Source of the DNA: Rickettsia typhi
Lineage (GTDB): Bacteria; Pseudomonadota; Alphaproteobacteria; Rickettsiales; Deianiraeaceae
Direction of reading: 5' to 3'
Assembly: GCA_945881985.1 (NCBI GenBank)
Contig: CAMCVL010000002.1
Span: forward strand, 124,001-188,000
DNA length: 64,000 nucleotides
The position numbers were made by a program, and so were the translations under genes. The notes below the pieces were generated by a model that was not told the origin of the DNA, searched no databases, and was given only the letters and a program-made list of their open reading frames with translations. Positions 40,101-48,831 of the stretch are shown here, one piece after another; the first letter of the stretch is position 1; every line of letters begins with the position of its first letter.

Positions 40101-40256
40101 CCCTCCGGTTTTGGTGTTGATTACAACCTGAGTGTTTGTTATGTCCGGTATTGCATCTATCTTGATGTTAACGGCAGCATGCAAGCCAAGCAAGCAAAGC
40201 AAAGCAAAGAGGCATATTATGTTAAACCTCTGCCTTTCAAAAAATCGATATAGCAT
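37116..40256 (-). CDS. czcA: HME-family RND efflux transporter (CzcA/CusA-like)
   Basis: VEQVERTVTYPIE-like DPEQVERTVTYPIETAIFGIKG, DFGLLVDASIVIIENSYRQ, 1046 aa. Confidence 0.9.
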   Translation of the reverse strand: MLYRFFERQRFNIICLFALLCLLGLHAAVNIKIDAIPDITNTQVVINTKTGGLDPEQVERTVTYPIETAIFGIKGIKDVRSISKYGLSQVIVVFDDATDLYWARAQVYEKLSSVQNLPSGLTPQLGPITTGLGEVLLYRVYFEENDKKHLNNTEEELIKLRSVQDYIIAPYLKKIHGIAEVDSNGGFKKEIHINIKPQDLIKHGLTIDILITKLKTIGQNYGGGYIQADDKQMIIRTSSNILSLQDLKNVIIKISPMGHIVRLGDIASVKQEFPQRIGAFLYGGDESVMGIAMMQIGANSKEVLDGLKSAISSLKLQDGIKIEPIYTRQFLLDSTIKTVLKNVIEGIVLVIIILCLILRSVRASIIAALVIPITALITAIWMKYLKISANLMSLGAIDFGLLVDASIVIIENSYRQINSQQSFKQRLEAVCSSLKEVAKPTIIGISIIILVYLPILAFDGAEGKTFKPMALTVIAALLTSLFVAMLLVPVLTALFVKDGHKNHATHQSREPFIQKHYKNLLFKCLNKPVLIIAPSAALLITCFILFLRLPSEFIPSLNEGDFTITAVKPFDISLDKSSGTQKQIEQTAKSFDGVEHVFSRIGSSESGLDPMGVNVADMYVITKKDKPHELKKSSEELALNITKKLQELYPEYQFAINQPVKMKFNEILEGSRADLNLKIFGTDLNTLELLTRQIQAIIMQTEGAMSAEVPELTALTKNKILEANILYDKLALYDIPISDVNLNLQMAMSGIEVGGFYENQIQFPIIIHMGEDVKNDINYIKNIPVSLELGGSVPISSVVQFTQSNKVVTIARNFAVRYSGLSIALSSKTDTEAFVASVNAKIASQIKLPSGYSIEWGGRFKNTQRAKQKLMIFVPLLLVLIFFILYKTFNSFITASIVYLSIPLALCGGVLGLLIGGVPLSVSAMIGFIALFGIAVLNGIVLISYIIQDAIATNAFAEPQKLKDCVLQTAVKRLKPIVATAAVAIFGFVPAVFNGGIGSEVQFPLAVVVIGGIVSSAILTLFLLPSLYCLSNCLSNNFFAKKYDKR

Positions 40257-40317
40257 TTACACAAAAAAATAACTTAAGCTAATCTAGTTTAAGTTAAGCA
40301 AATCTTTTGTCAATTTT

Positions 40318-41238
40318 TTACAGGTATTTGTGTTTGCTAAGCCATTTTTTACGAAAGAAAAATCTCATTTTTTGCAAAATATTATATTTTTCTATAGTAA
40401 CATTAATATTAACATGTACGCAGAGGTTTATAACCACAATCTTAGCATCACCTTGATTTTTAAGTTTCAGTTTTTCTAGCCTGTCCTTTTCCATCTTAAG
40501 CATCCATTCAACTGGTGGTAGTTGTTTAGTAAAGCTAAAATTATTGCAATTTTTTTTCTTTTGAATTTCTAAAAAGTGATATACCGCACTTACACATGTA
40601 TAGCCTCCGTTTTTAATGAAGAGGTCAATCAACCAGCTAAAACAAAACCAAATCCATTTTAATATTCCTAATAAACAAACAACAAACCAAATCAATTTGC
40701 CATATGATTTTTTACAATCACTGTTGCATATTAACTTTACATAGTCGGTAAATTGATATCTTATTAAAGAATAACAGAAGGACTCTTTACAATGTTTATC
40801 ACAAAAAAAAGTGTTCAAATCATTTAAGAGTTCTTTGTCCACTAAAATGCCCGTGTTATACGCTGCAAATCTTTGCATTTTTTGTTTTGTGGCATACCTT
40901 AGCTCATCTTCTATAATATCATTGATTTCGCTTTGGTCTAAATCTCTTATGATTTTTCCGCCGTCCAAGTAGCTTAGTTCTGCAATTTTCCACTTTGATG
41001 ATTTCACATCAAAAAACATAAGTGCAACATGGTTTGCGTTTGGTAATTGATACATGGAATTTTGATGGTACGAAATAGTTTTACCCGCTTGTTTTTGAAT
41101 TTGTTGCCTCATCAATTTAATCAATTTAAAAATCAATTTAATCAATTTAAAACAATTGTCTTGGTTTAAATTAGAGCATTCAAAAATTACATAAAGATAA
41201 TTTTGTTCAAAAGAATTTTTCAAAATTTGTTCAGACAT
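40318..41238 (-). CDS. hypothetical membrane-associated protein with internal FKLIKL repeat
   Basis: 306-aa ORF; FKLIKLIFKLIKL encoded by a DNA tandem near 41110-41152; hydrophobic LIWFVVCLLGILKWIWFCFSWLI. Confidence 0.55.
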   Translation of the reverse strand: MSEQILKNSFEQNYLYVIFECSNLNQDNCFKLIKLIFKLIKLMRQQIQKQAGKTISYHQNSMYQLPNANHVALMFFDVKSSKWKIAELSYLDGGKIIRDLDQSEINDIIEDELRYATKQKMQRFAAYNTGILVDKELLNDLNTFFCDKHCKESFCYSLIRYQFTDYVKLICNSDCKKSYGKLIWFVVCLLGILKWIWFCFSWLIDLFIKNGGYTCVSAVYHFLEIQKKKNCNNFSFTKQLPPVEWMLKMEKDRLEKLKLKNQGDAKIVVINLCVHVNINVTIEKYNILQKMRFFFRKKWLSKHKYL

Positions 41239-41609
41239 TTTTTATATTACAAAAATTATTATTTTTCAACTACAAATCTTTATTATACAAAATAAAGTAT
41301 AAAATAGATAAATATGCTGTCAAGAAAAAAATAAAAAAAATTACAAATCAACATTTAGTTATATTTTGCTACCTTAATCACTTCTTAACCTAGTGTTTGC
41401 GACCTTGTGCAAAATTAAATCTAAGTAGTATTTATTAGACCTATTCCATAACCTAATAATTACAAATCCCTGCAATCAAATTAAGCCTAAGTCCAAAGCA
41501 TTTTCTGCGATTTTGGCATCTGCAATTGTTATGCAGGATGTTTAATCTAAAGGGTTTAATCTAAGCGGTTTAAGCCCTACCTTCCAACCACCCTTAGCCA
41601 GCTCCGCCT

Positions 41610-41624
41610 GCAAGCTTTGCTTGC
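41610..41624. repeat. triloop hairpin GCAAGC-TTT-GCTTGC in GC-rich flank
   Basis: perfect 6-bp stem. Confidence 0.75.
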
Positions 41625-41946
41625 ATGGGGGGGAAGGCGGGCTGGCTAGGATTGCAGGGAGATGGGATTTTTTAGGACTTTTTACCCTCTATCACAGTCT
41701 TTTTACTAAAGAAAGATGGGGTTGAAAGCCTCCCCTAATGTTTAATAAAGCCCCAGCTTTGCCAGCAAGCACAGCTGGCTAATGGGGATTTAGTGCTATT
41801 GCAAGCTGTATTACAAAGGCAAAGCTCTGGGATTGTAATTATATTTTACCGCTGTCAAAGAGATATGTATTTGATTATATCTGCATTAAACTTGACTTTT
41901 AAAAGTGTCAATCTACATTTGTTATAGATAAATTTTTGATAAAATT

Positions 41947-42063
41947 ATGGGCCTTGCTTTGGTAACAATTTTTGGAATATTTTGCTTAATTCCTTTTGGA
42001 ATAGGTATTTTTGAATATTTTGCAAACAAAAAACTAAACAAAAAAAGATATGAAAATTCTTGA
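41947..42063 (+). CDS. 38-aa putative membrane microprotein
   Basis: MGLALVTIFGIFCLIPFGIGIFEYFANKKLNKKRYENS*; overlaps next ORF start (42050). Confidence 0.4.
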   Translation: MGLALVTIFGIFCLIPFGIGIFEYFANKKLNKKRYENS

Positions 42064-42235
42064 TTACGAGTTTTGGAAGGACCCTTCGGCCGTGCTTATT
42101 TACTTCTTTGTCGCTGTGTCGCTTATAACAAGTGTTATTGACCCAAGTTATTTAATTGCAACCTGCATTATGGGCTTTAGCACATTGTCATTTTGTATCT
42201 TGCAGATGGTTTTACACAAAATAAAACAAAATTAA
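42050..42235 (+). CDS. 61-aa putative membrane microprotein
   Basis: MKILDYEFWKDPSAVLIYFFVAVSLITSVIDPSYLIATCIMGFSTLSFCILQMVLHKIKQN. Confidence 0.45.
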   Translation: MKILDYEFWKDPSAVLIYFFVAVSLITSVIDPSYLIATCIMGFSTLSFCILQMVLHKIKQN

Positions 42236-42305
42236 AAAACATCCCCCTATCAACCAATTATCACTTGCTAGGCTTTATTAAACTCCCAGCCAGCCTCCCC
42301 CCCAT

Positions 42306-42322
42306 GCTTAGCAAAGCTAAGC
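42306..42322. repeat. triloop hairpin GCTTAGC-AAA-GCTAAGC in GC-rich flank
   Basis: perfect 7-bp stem. Confidence 0.75.
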
Positions 42323-42480
42323 AGGCAAAGCTGGCTAATGGGAGCTATAGAGGTTTAATTTAAAGTTTGTTTTAGATTGATAAGGTATTATAGCACTCTA
42401 ATTAATCTTATTAAACTCTTTTATACCAAAACCCTAATCATCAAATCTACGCAAAATCCCCACTCTCTTTGGGTGCTTTG

Positions 42481-42525
42481 CCCCAGCCCTCGCCCCCCTA
42501 GCGGCTTTGCCGCCTAGGGCTGGGG
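42481..42525. repeat. long GC-rich hairpin CCCCAGCCCT...GCGGC-TTT-GCCGC...AGGGCTGGGG
   Basis: outer 10-bp stem and inner 5-bp stem with TTT loop. Confidence 0.8.
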
Positions 42526-42703
42526 CAATATTTTTTGCTTTGCAAAAAATTAAGCTTATTAATGTAATTTTGACAATCCTGCTCCCTGTAGTTGTTAGTA
42601 AAGGGCGGCAAGCAAAGCTGGTTAAAAAAAAGTGGAGTGCAGAGGGGTAGTTTATACCAACTCTAATTTAAAAGTAAGTCTATATCTTAAGCTCCTACCC
42701 CAG

Positions 42704-42731
42704 CCCTCCCCCTAGAGGGAGAGGGGGAGGG
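42704..42731. repeat. GC-rich hairpin CCCTCCCCCT-N8-AGGGGGAGGG
   Basis: perfect 10-bp inverted repeat. Confidence 0.75.
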
Positions 42732-42878
42732 AATGGTGCCAAGCCCTAAAGAGAGACTGATAAAGAAGGTTGTTATAGCCCTCCCCCTAAATGGATATAG
42801 TAAGAAAGAATAGACATTGTGCCAAAAAATACTCAAAAAAATGCAGTTGCTACATAACACACACGCCCCCGCCCCCCA

Positions 42879-42893
42879 GCTGGCTTTGCCAGC
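42879..42893. repeat. triloop hairpin GCTGGC-TTT-GCCAGC flanked by ACACACACGCCCC / GGGTGTGTGT
   Basis: perfect 6-bp stem. Confidence 0.75.
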
Positions 42894-43000
42894 GGGTGTG
42901 TGTTTGGGCACTGCTAACCATCCCCAAATGCAGATAGGGCAGGGGGATGAATGTTTTGCTACAAGGATACCTTAAAGATGGGATTTGGTTTAGGGGCTAG

Positions 43001-45856
43001 CTAAGCGGCAAATATATCTTTAATAAGTTTTTCCTGCTCCTTGTTGTGTATTTTTAAATAGCCGCTAGCAGGGGAAGGGCTTGCTGGCCTTGCAACGCAG
43101 TTAACTTTTGCCCCGCAGGCTTCGTCAAGATAGTCGCGAATGAATGACCATGCACCCATGTTTTTTGGCTCCTCCTGTGCCCATGTAAAGCTTTTTGCCT
43201 TTTTAAACTTAGCAAGCTCCGTTTTAAGCAGCGAAGAATCAAAAGGATAGAACTGCTCGACTCTTATAAGAGCGGTTGTCTCTGGCTTTTTATCCAAAAG
43301 TTCATAGTAAAGCTTGCCGCTTGTTATAACAACTTTGTCAGTCTTTGTGGCATCTGTCAAGTTATCGCCAATGATTGTTTTAAAGCCAGCATCGGTAAAT
43401 TCTTCAAGGTTTGACTTAACAAGAGGGTGGCGTAGCAACGACTTAGGGGACATGATGATAAGAGGCTTTCTAAAGCTTGCCTTAACTTGGCGTCTAAGAG
43501 CGTGAAAGAGGTTTGCAGGCGTTGTTAAATTTGCAACAATGATGTTGTTTTGTGCACAGTATTGCAAAAATCTTTCAAGTCTTGCAGAGCTGTGTTCTGG
43601 ACCTTGCCCTTCAAATCCGTGAGGCAAAAGGTTGACAAGTCCGCTCATTCTGCACCATTTATCCTCGCCGGAGGAGATGAATTGGTCGTAGATTGTAACT
43701 GCCCCGTTTGAAAAGTCGCCAAACTGAGCCTCCCAAATTGTTAGGGCATTTGGATTTGAGAATGAATATCCGTATTCAAAACCCAAAACCGCAAACTCGG
43801 ACAAAAAAGAGTTGTAGACCTCGTATTTTGCATCCTTTTTGTTTAGTGGTTCAAGCAGATTGTAAGGTAAGTTTGTGTCTTGGTCATAAAGCACCGAGTG
43901 TCTGTGCGAGAATGTACCCCTCTCGCAATCCTCGCCGGAAAGCCTTACAGCAAAACCTTCATTAACAAGCGAGCCGTAAGCCAAAAGCTCGGCACTTGCC
44001 CAGTCTATGTTCTTGCCGTTTTTGATTGATTCCTTTCTGTCGTCCAAAACCTTTTGCACTTTTTTGTTGACATTAAAGCCGCTTTTTGTGTTTGATATTA
44101 CATCGCCCACTGCCTTAAAAGTGTCTTTTGTAATTTTTGTGTTGGTAAAATTGCAAATTTCGGAGCCATTTTTTACAGGTTTAATCTTGCTCCACACGCC
44201 TTCCAGCCAATCGGTTTTGTCCTTTTTGTAGTTTTTAGATTCCTCAAATGCTCTGTCAAGCTCGGCTTTTATGTCTTGCTTGATTGCATTGTAGTCTGCC
44301 TCCGTTATTACACCTAGGTCTATTAGTTTTTTGGCATAGATTTCGTGAGGATTGCTAAAGTTTTTAATTATATTGTACATCACAGGCTGGGTGAACATTG
44401 GCTCATCACCCTCGTTGTGCCCGTATTTACGGTAGCAGATTAGGTCAATTACTACATCCTTGCCAAACAAGGCTCTGTATTCGCCGGCAAGCCTTGCTGC
44501 CTTAATCACGCTTTCAGCATCGCCAGAGTTAACATGTAAAACGGGAGCGTTCACAACTCTTGCAACATCGGTTGAGTAGTTGCCGCCTCTTGTGTCCCTA
44601 GTGCTTGCGGTAAAGCCTACTTGGTTGTCTATTGATATGTGGATTGTACCCCCAACATAATAGCCTGCAAGTGTTGACATAACAAAACTTTCGTAGACTA
44701 TGCCTTGACCCACCATAGCAGCGTCGCCGTGTATTAGTAGTGGTAATATGCTTCTTCTGGCATCGGTGTCGCCTGCTAAATCCTGCTTTGCCCTAACTCT
44801 GCCGGATACAACAGGATTTACAGCCTCCAAGTGCGATGGATTTGGCGTAAGGGTAAGGTGAATTTGCCCAGCACCTCTAACATCTCTGTCCTTTGAGTAT
44901 CCCATATGGTATTTTACATCCCCGCTGCCGGTAAAGTCGTCTGGCAGATAGTTGCCTCCTGCAAACTCGGCAAAAATTGCCTTAGCTGGCTTGCCAGTTG
45001 TGTGAGTTAGTACATTGAGCCTGCCCCTGTGTGCCATGCCTATAACACATTCCCTAACGCCGTTTTTAATTGATGTTGCAAGTATTTCCTCTATTGCAGG
45101 TATCATTGTCTCACCGCCTTCCGCCGAGAATCTTTTTGCCCCCGGGAACTTTAGGTGAATTTGATGTTCAAACATTTCCGCCTGTGTAACTTCCTTTAAA
45201 ATTTGCTTGCGTTCCTCTTTTGTAAAAGTTAAATTACTAAGCTCTACAGCTTTGTTTTTAAGCCACTGAATCTCATTATCGTTAGCAAGGTAGGCAAAGT
45301 CATACCCAATTTTGTCGCAATAAATTTTGTCAAGCTTGGCACAGATGCTAGGATAAGAGCCCCTTAAGCCTTTAATAATAGCACTACCTGTTGCTGGCTT
45401 TATACCAAGAGGGTCAAAGGCAATTTCAAAGTGTGCATTTTTTGCATATAGGTCGGTAATATAAGCCTCAATTACCGCTAAGTCTGTAGCTTCGGTTGTT
45501 TTACATTCGCTCTTTGCCGCAGGTTGAACAAAGGAAACAGCCGCCGCAACATCTTTATCCTTTAAAGCCTTTTTAACATCATCAATTATTTTTGCTTTTT
45601 TTTGTTCGTTTGCCAAGGTCTCGTCCAAAGGCACGGACACAAGCTCGTTGCTATTGCCAATTACAGATACGCTATGATGAGCTAAGTCCTGTTTAATATC
45701 ATTTACAACCTCTGGGTTTGAAGCGAAAAATTTTTGCCATTCCTCGCTTACTGCAGCAGGATTTTGTGCGTATTTTGCATATACCTCATAAATATAATAT
45801 ATGTTAGAATGCACCATTGCCATGTTAAAGTTTTGAGAGCCGCTACACAAAGACAT
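43001..45856 (-). CDS. sucA: 2-oxoglutarate dehydrogenase E1 component
   Basis: GMAHRGRLNVLTH, FTGSGDVKYHMGYS, HGDAAMVGQG, YRKYGHNEGDEP, LLPHGFEGQGPEHSSARLERFLQ. Confidence 0.97.
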   Translation of the reverse strand: MSLCSGSQNFNMAMVHSNIYYIYEVYAKYAQNPAAVSEEWQKFFASNPEVVNDIKQDLAHHSVSVIGNSNELVSVPLDETLANEQKKAKIIDDVKKALKDKDVAAAVSFVQPAAKSECKTTEATDLAVIEAYITDLYAKNAHFEIAFDPLGIKPATGSAIIKGLRGSYPSICAKLDKIYCDKIGYDFAYLANDNEIQWLKNKAVELSNLTFTKEERKQILKEVTQAEMFEHQIHLKFPGAKRFSAEGGETMIPAIEEILATSIKNGVRECVIGMAHRGRLNVLTHTTGKPAKAIFAEFAGGNYLPDDFTGSGDVKYHMGYSKDRDVRGAGQIHLTLTPNPSHLEAVNPVVSGRVRAKQDLAGDTDARRSILPLLIHGDAAMVGQGIVYESFVMSTLAGYYVGGTIHISIDNQVGFTASTRDTRGGNYSTDVARVVNAPVLHVNSGDAESVIKAARLAGEYRALFGKDVVIDLICYRKYGHNEGDEPMFTQPVMYNIIKNFSNPHEIYAKKLIDLGVITEADYNAIKQDIKAELDRAFEESKNYKKDKTDWLEGVWSKIKPVKNGSEICNFTNTKITKDTFKAVGDVISNTKSGFNVNKKVQKVLDDRKESIKNGKNIDWASAELLAYGSLVNEGFAVRLSGEDCERGTFSHRHSVLYDQDTNLPYNLLEPLNKKDAKYEVYNSFLSEFAVLGFEYGYSFSNPNALTIWEAQFGDFSNGAVTIYDQFISSGEDKWCRMSGLVNLLPHGFEGQGPEHSSARLERFLQYCAQNNIIVANLTTPANLFHALRRQVKASFRKPLIIMSPKSLLRHPLVKSNLEEFTDAGFKTIIGDNLTDATKTDKVVITSGKLYYELLDKKPETTALIRVEQFYPFDSSLLKTELAKFKKAKSFTWAQEEPKNMGAWSFIRDYLDEACGAKVNCVARPASPSPASGYLKIHNKEQEKLIKDIFAA

Positions 45857-45957
45857 ATCTTTTTAAAAAAGAACACCAACAAAATAATACCATAAAAGTA
45901 TAAAACCCCTCTGCAAAAAATGCAACAATATATTTAAAACAAAATAAATATTTTGAA

Positions 45958-48576
45958 TTAAATAAAAGCAAATATCTGTGACCCCTTAGCTTTTGATTGG
46001 TCAAGGTTTTGCAAGTTAAGTTTTGCAGCATAGTTTGCAACCAAAATTTTAGCATCACTTATGCCGTCCAAAGCACAATTTTTAGGGCATTTGCAGGCAA
46101 TGTTTATCACTTCGCCGCCAGCACTGCAAAACTCAATGATGATTGGATTTTTTAAGTTGTTAAAGCCAAGCATTGCAAGCTTTGACACATCTTGCCAGCT
46201 CAGATCGCTTTGGCTAACTTTTAAAACGCTAAAGCCAAATTTTTGCTCAAAAGATTTTGCAGATAGTATTGTTTGCTTAAGCTTTAACAGGTCAGCCTCC
46301 AGACTTTTGTTTTGTTTTTTTAACTCGGCAACAAAGTTTAAAAGCTCGTTGCTATCAGGTTTGTTTTGCACCTTGTTTGCCTCCATAACCTGATTGTAGT
46401 TGTTAAGCTCTGCATTAACAAACTTAAGAGCCTCAGTTCCAGTTTTTGCCTCAATACGCCTGATTCCGCCACCTATGCCTCTTTCGTAGATAATTTTAAA
46501 CATACCTATTTCGCCCGTGTCAAAAACATGGCAGCCGCCGCACAGCTCCTTGCTTTGCCCTGCGGTAACAACTCTCACTTCCTCCTCGTATTTTTCACCA
46601 AAAAGAGCCATAACACCTTGCTTTAAAGCATCTTCCTTGTTTTGTATTTGCTTTTGCACGGGGTGATTGCTTGCAATGAGCGTGTTGACATCGGTTTCTA
46701 TCGCCTCTATGTCCTTAGCTGTAAGGGCTTGGTTAAAAGCAAAGTCAAATCTTAATCTTACAGGCTCAACGAGGGAGCCTTTTTGAACAACCCCATCACC
46801 AAATCTTTGCCTTAATGCGTGATGCAATAGGTGAGTTGCGGTGTGGTTAGCCTCGCAGGCGGTTCTTGCATTAATGTTTGGCTTTAAGTCCGCTAATTTA
46901 GACTTTAAAATATCGCTACTGAGCCCCTCAGGTGATTTACAAAAGTGAATTATCACATCATTTATTTTTTTTACATCAAAAACCTCAAGAGAGCTGCCTA
47001 AGGACGGAATTTCAATAAAGCCAGTGTCACACACTTGCCCGCCGCCCTCTGGGTAAAAGCTTGTTTGACTTAGAGTAATTGCAAGGGTTTGGGGTTCTGT
47101 TGCAATTGCGTCCACAATGTTGCCTTGCCTTGCGAGAGTGTCGTTTTTGCTGTTTCTGTAGCCGCAAAATATGGTTTGACCGTGAGCTTGCTTTACGCCA
47201 GAGGCAAATGCAATAAGCTCCTCATTATTTTTTGCATCGCCGCTGCCTTGCCAAGATGCCTTGCTGCGTGCTTTTTGCTGCTGCATTGCTAAGTTAAAGC
47301 CATCAGTATCAAGGGCTATATTTTTTTGCTTTAAAATGTCCTCTGTAATATCAAGAGGAAAGCCAAAAGTGTCGTAAAGCTTAAATGCAACATCACCTGA
47401 CAAAACAGACTTGCCAGCCGACTCCTTCTCCAAAATCTTTAAACCCTCAGGCAAGAGGCCTAAAAACATGTCTTCCTCGCCCTTTAGAGTTGTGGATATA
47501 AAAGATGCTGCCCTGTTTAGCTCTTGATACTCCCCACTCATTTGACTGATAACACTTTGGCAAAGTTTGTGCATAAAAGCCTGCCTTCCACCATTAACAA
47601 AATAATGTCTTAAGGCACGGCGGATAATTCTGCGTAGCACATAGCCCCTGCCTTCGTTGGACGGCATAATGCCATCGGCAATCATAAAAACCGCTGCCCT
47701 TATGTGGTCGGCAATTATGCGGTGTACATAATCAGGCTTTGCACCATCAATTTTAATCTTTGCCTCTGGCAGATAGGCTTTACTATCGTTTATTATGTTT
47801 GTAAAAAGCGATGTTTCGTAGTTGTCAGTTTTGCCTTCAAGCACGGATACTAATCTTTCAAGTCCCATGCCAGTGTCTATACACTGCTTTGCAAGGGGGG
47901 TGAGAGTGCCGTCCTCAAATCTTTCAAATTGCATAAATACAAGATTCCAGATTTCGGTATATCTAGGACCATCTTCGTCTTTTGTACCGGGTAGTCCACC
48001 AAAAATCTTGTCGCCATAGTCGTAAAATATCTCGCTGCACGGGCCGCATGGGCCAGTGTCCCCCATTTGCCAAAAGTTTGCGTTTGTGTTGATTCTTATG
48101 ATTTTTTCATCACTTACCCCTGCAATCTTTTTCCAAAGGTTAAATGCCTCGTCGTCGTTGTGATAGACTGTAAAATAAAGTTTTTCAAGTGGTAGAGAGA
48201 GCTCTTTTGTTAAAAAGTCAAAGGCATATTTTATTGCTCCCTCCTTAAAGTAGTCGCCAAATGAGAAGTTACCTAGCATTTCAAAAAAAGTGTGATGGCG
48301 ATTTGTAAAGCCAACATTTTCAAGGTCGTTATGCTTGCCGCCTGCCCTGATGCACTTTTGGGCTGTTGTTGCGGTTGTAACCTCAGTGATTTTATCTTTT
48401 TTTGTTAGTTTTTCAAGCCCGGTAAAAACATTTTTAAATTGCACCATGCCGCTATTTGCAAACAAAAGGCTTGGGTCGTTAGCTGGTATTACCGGCGAGG
48501 ATGCAACAATCTCGTGACCATTATCCTTAAAAAAGTTTTTAAAACTAAGCCTAGTTTGCTCATATGTGCCACTCAT
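45958..48576 (-). CDS. alaS: alanyl-tRNA synthetase
   Basis: GNFSFGDYFKEGAI, GDTGPCGPCSEIFYD, TGMGLERLVSVLEG, HTATHLLHHALRQRFGDGVVQKGSLV, ELCGGCHV. Confidence 0.98.
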   Translation of the reverse strand: MSGTYEQTRLSFKNFFKDNGHEIVASSPVIPANDPSLLFANSGMVQFKNVFTGLEKLTKKDKITEVTTATTAQKCIRAGGKHNDLENVGFTNRHHTFFEMLGNFSFGDYFKEGAIKYAFDFLTKELSLPLEKLYFTVYHNDDEAFNLWKKIAGVSDEKIIRINTNANFWQMGDTGPCGPCSEIFYDYGDKIFGGLPGTKDEDGPRYTEIWNLVFMQFERFEDGTLTPLAKQCIDTGMGLERLVSVLEGKTDNYETSLFTNIINDSKAYLPEAKIKIDGAKPDYVHRIIADHIRAAVFMIADGIMPSNEGRGYVLRRIIRRALRHYFVNGGRQAFMHKLCQSVISQMSGEYQELNRAASFISTTLKGEEDMFLGLLPEGLKILEKESAGKSVLSGDVAFKLYDTFGFPLDITEDILKQKNIALDTDGFNLAMQQQKARSKASWQGSGDAKNNEELIAFASGVKQAHGQTIFCGYRNSKNDTLARQGNIVDAIATEPQTLAITLSQTSFYPEGGGQVCDTGFIEIPSLGSSLEVFDVKKINDVIIHFCKSPEGLSSDILKSKLADLKPNINARTACEANHTATHLLHHALRQRFGDGVVQKGSLVEPVRLRFDFAFNQALTAKDIEAIETDVNTLIASNHPVQKQIQNKEDALKQGVMALFGEKYEEEVRVVTAGQSKELCGGCHVFDTGEIGMFKIIYERGIGGGIRRIEAKTGTEALKFVNAELNNYNQVMEANKVQNKPDSNELLNFVAELKKQNKSLEADLLKLKQTILSAKSFEQKFGFSVLKVSQSDLSWQDVSKLAMLGFNNLKNPIIIEFCSAGGEVINIACKCPKNCALDGISDAKILVANYAAKLNLQNLDQSKAKGSQIFAFI

Positions 48577-48831
48577 CTGCTTTTACAAAAAATAAGTTAT
48601 ATATTACTTATGGCAAATCCATTTGTAAAATTGGATTATATCTTTATCCGTTATAATCTTAATTTTAAATTGTATTTGGTATTATTTTTAAAAGCTCAGG
48701 CAAATAATTGCAATATTTTTTTGCTTTCTTTTGTTAAAACGCTAGTCTGCTGTTTGCAAACTTTAACAAAGTTTGTTTTGAGCTAAGGCATAAATTTATC
48801 ATTTGCATCTTTCAATAGATGACTATATTAA

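Noticed and set aside
42687-42911. 74-aa - strand ORF (PSPSRGRAGVGA...)
   Set aside because: Spurious translation of GC-rich hairpin repeats
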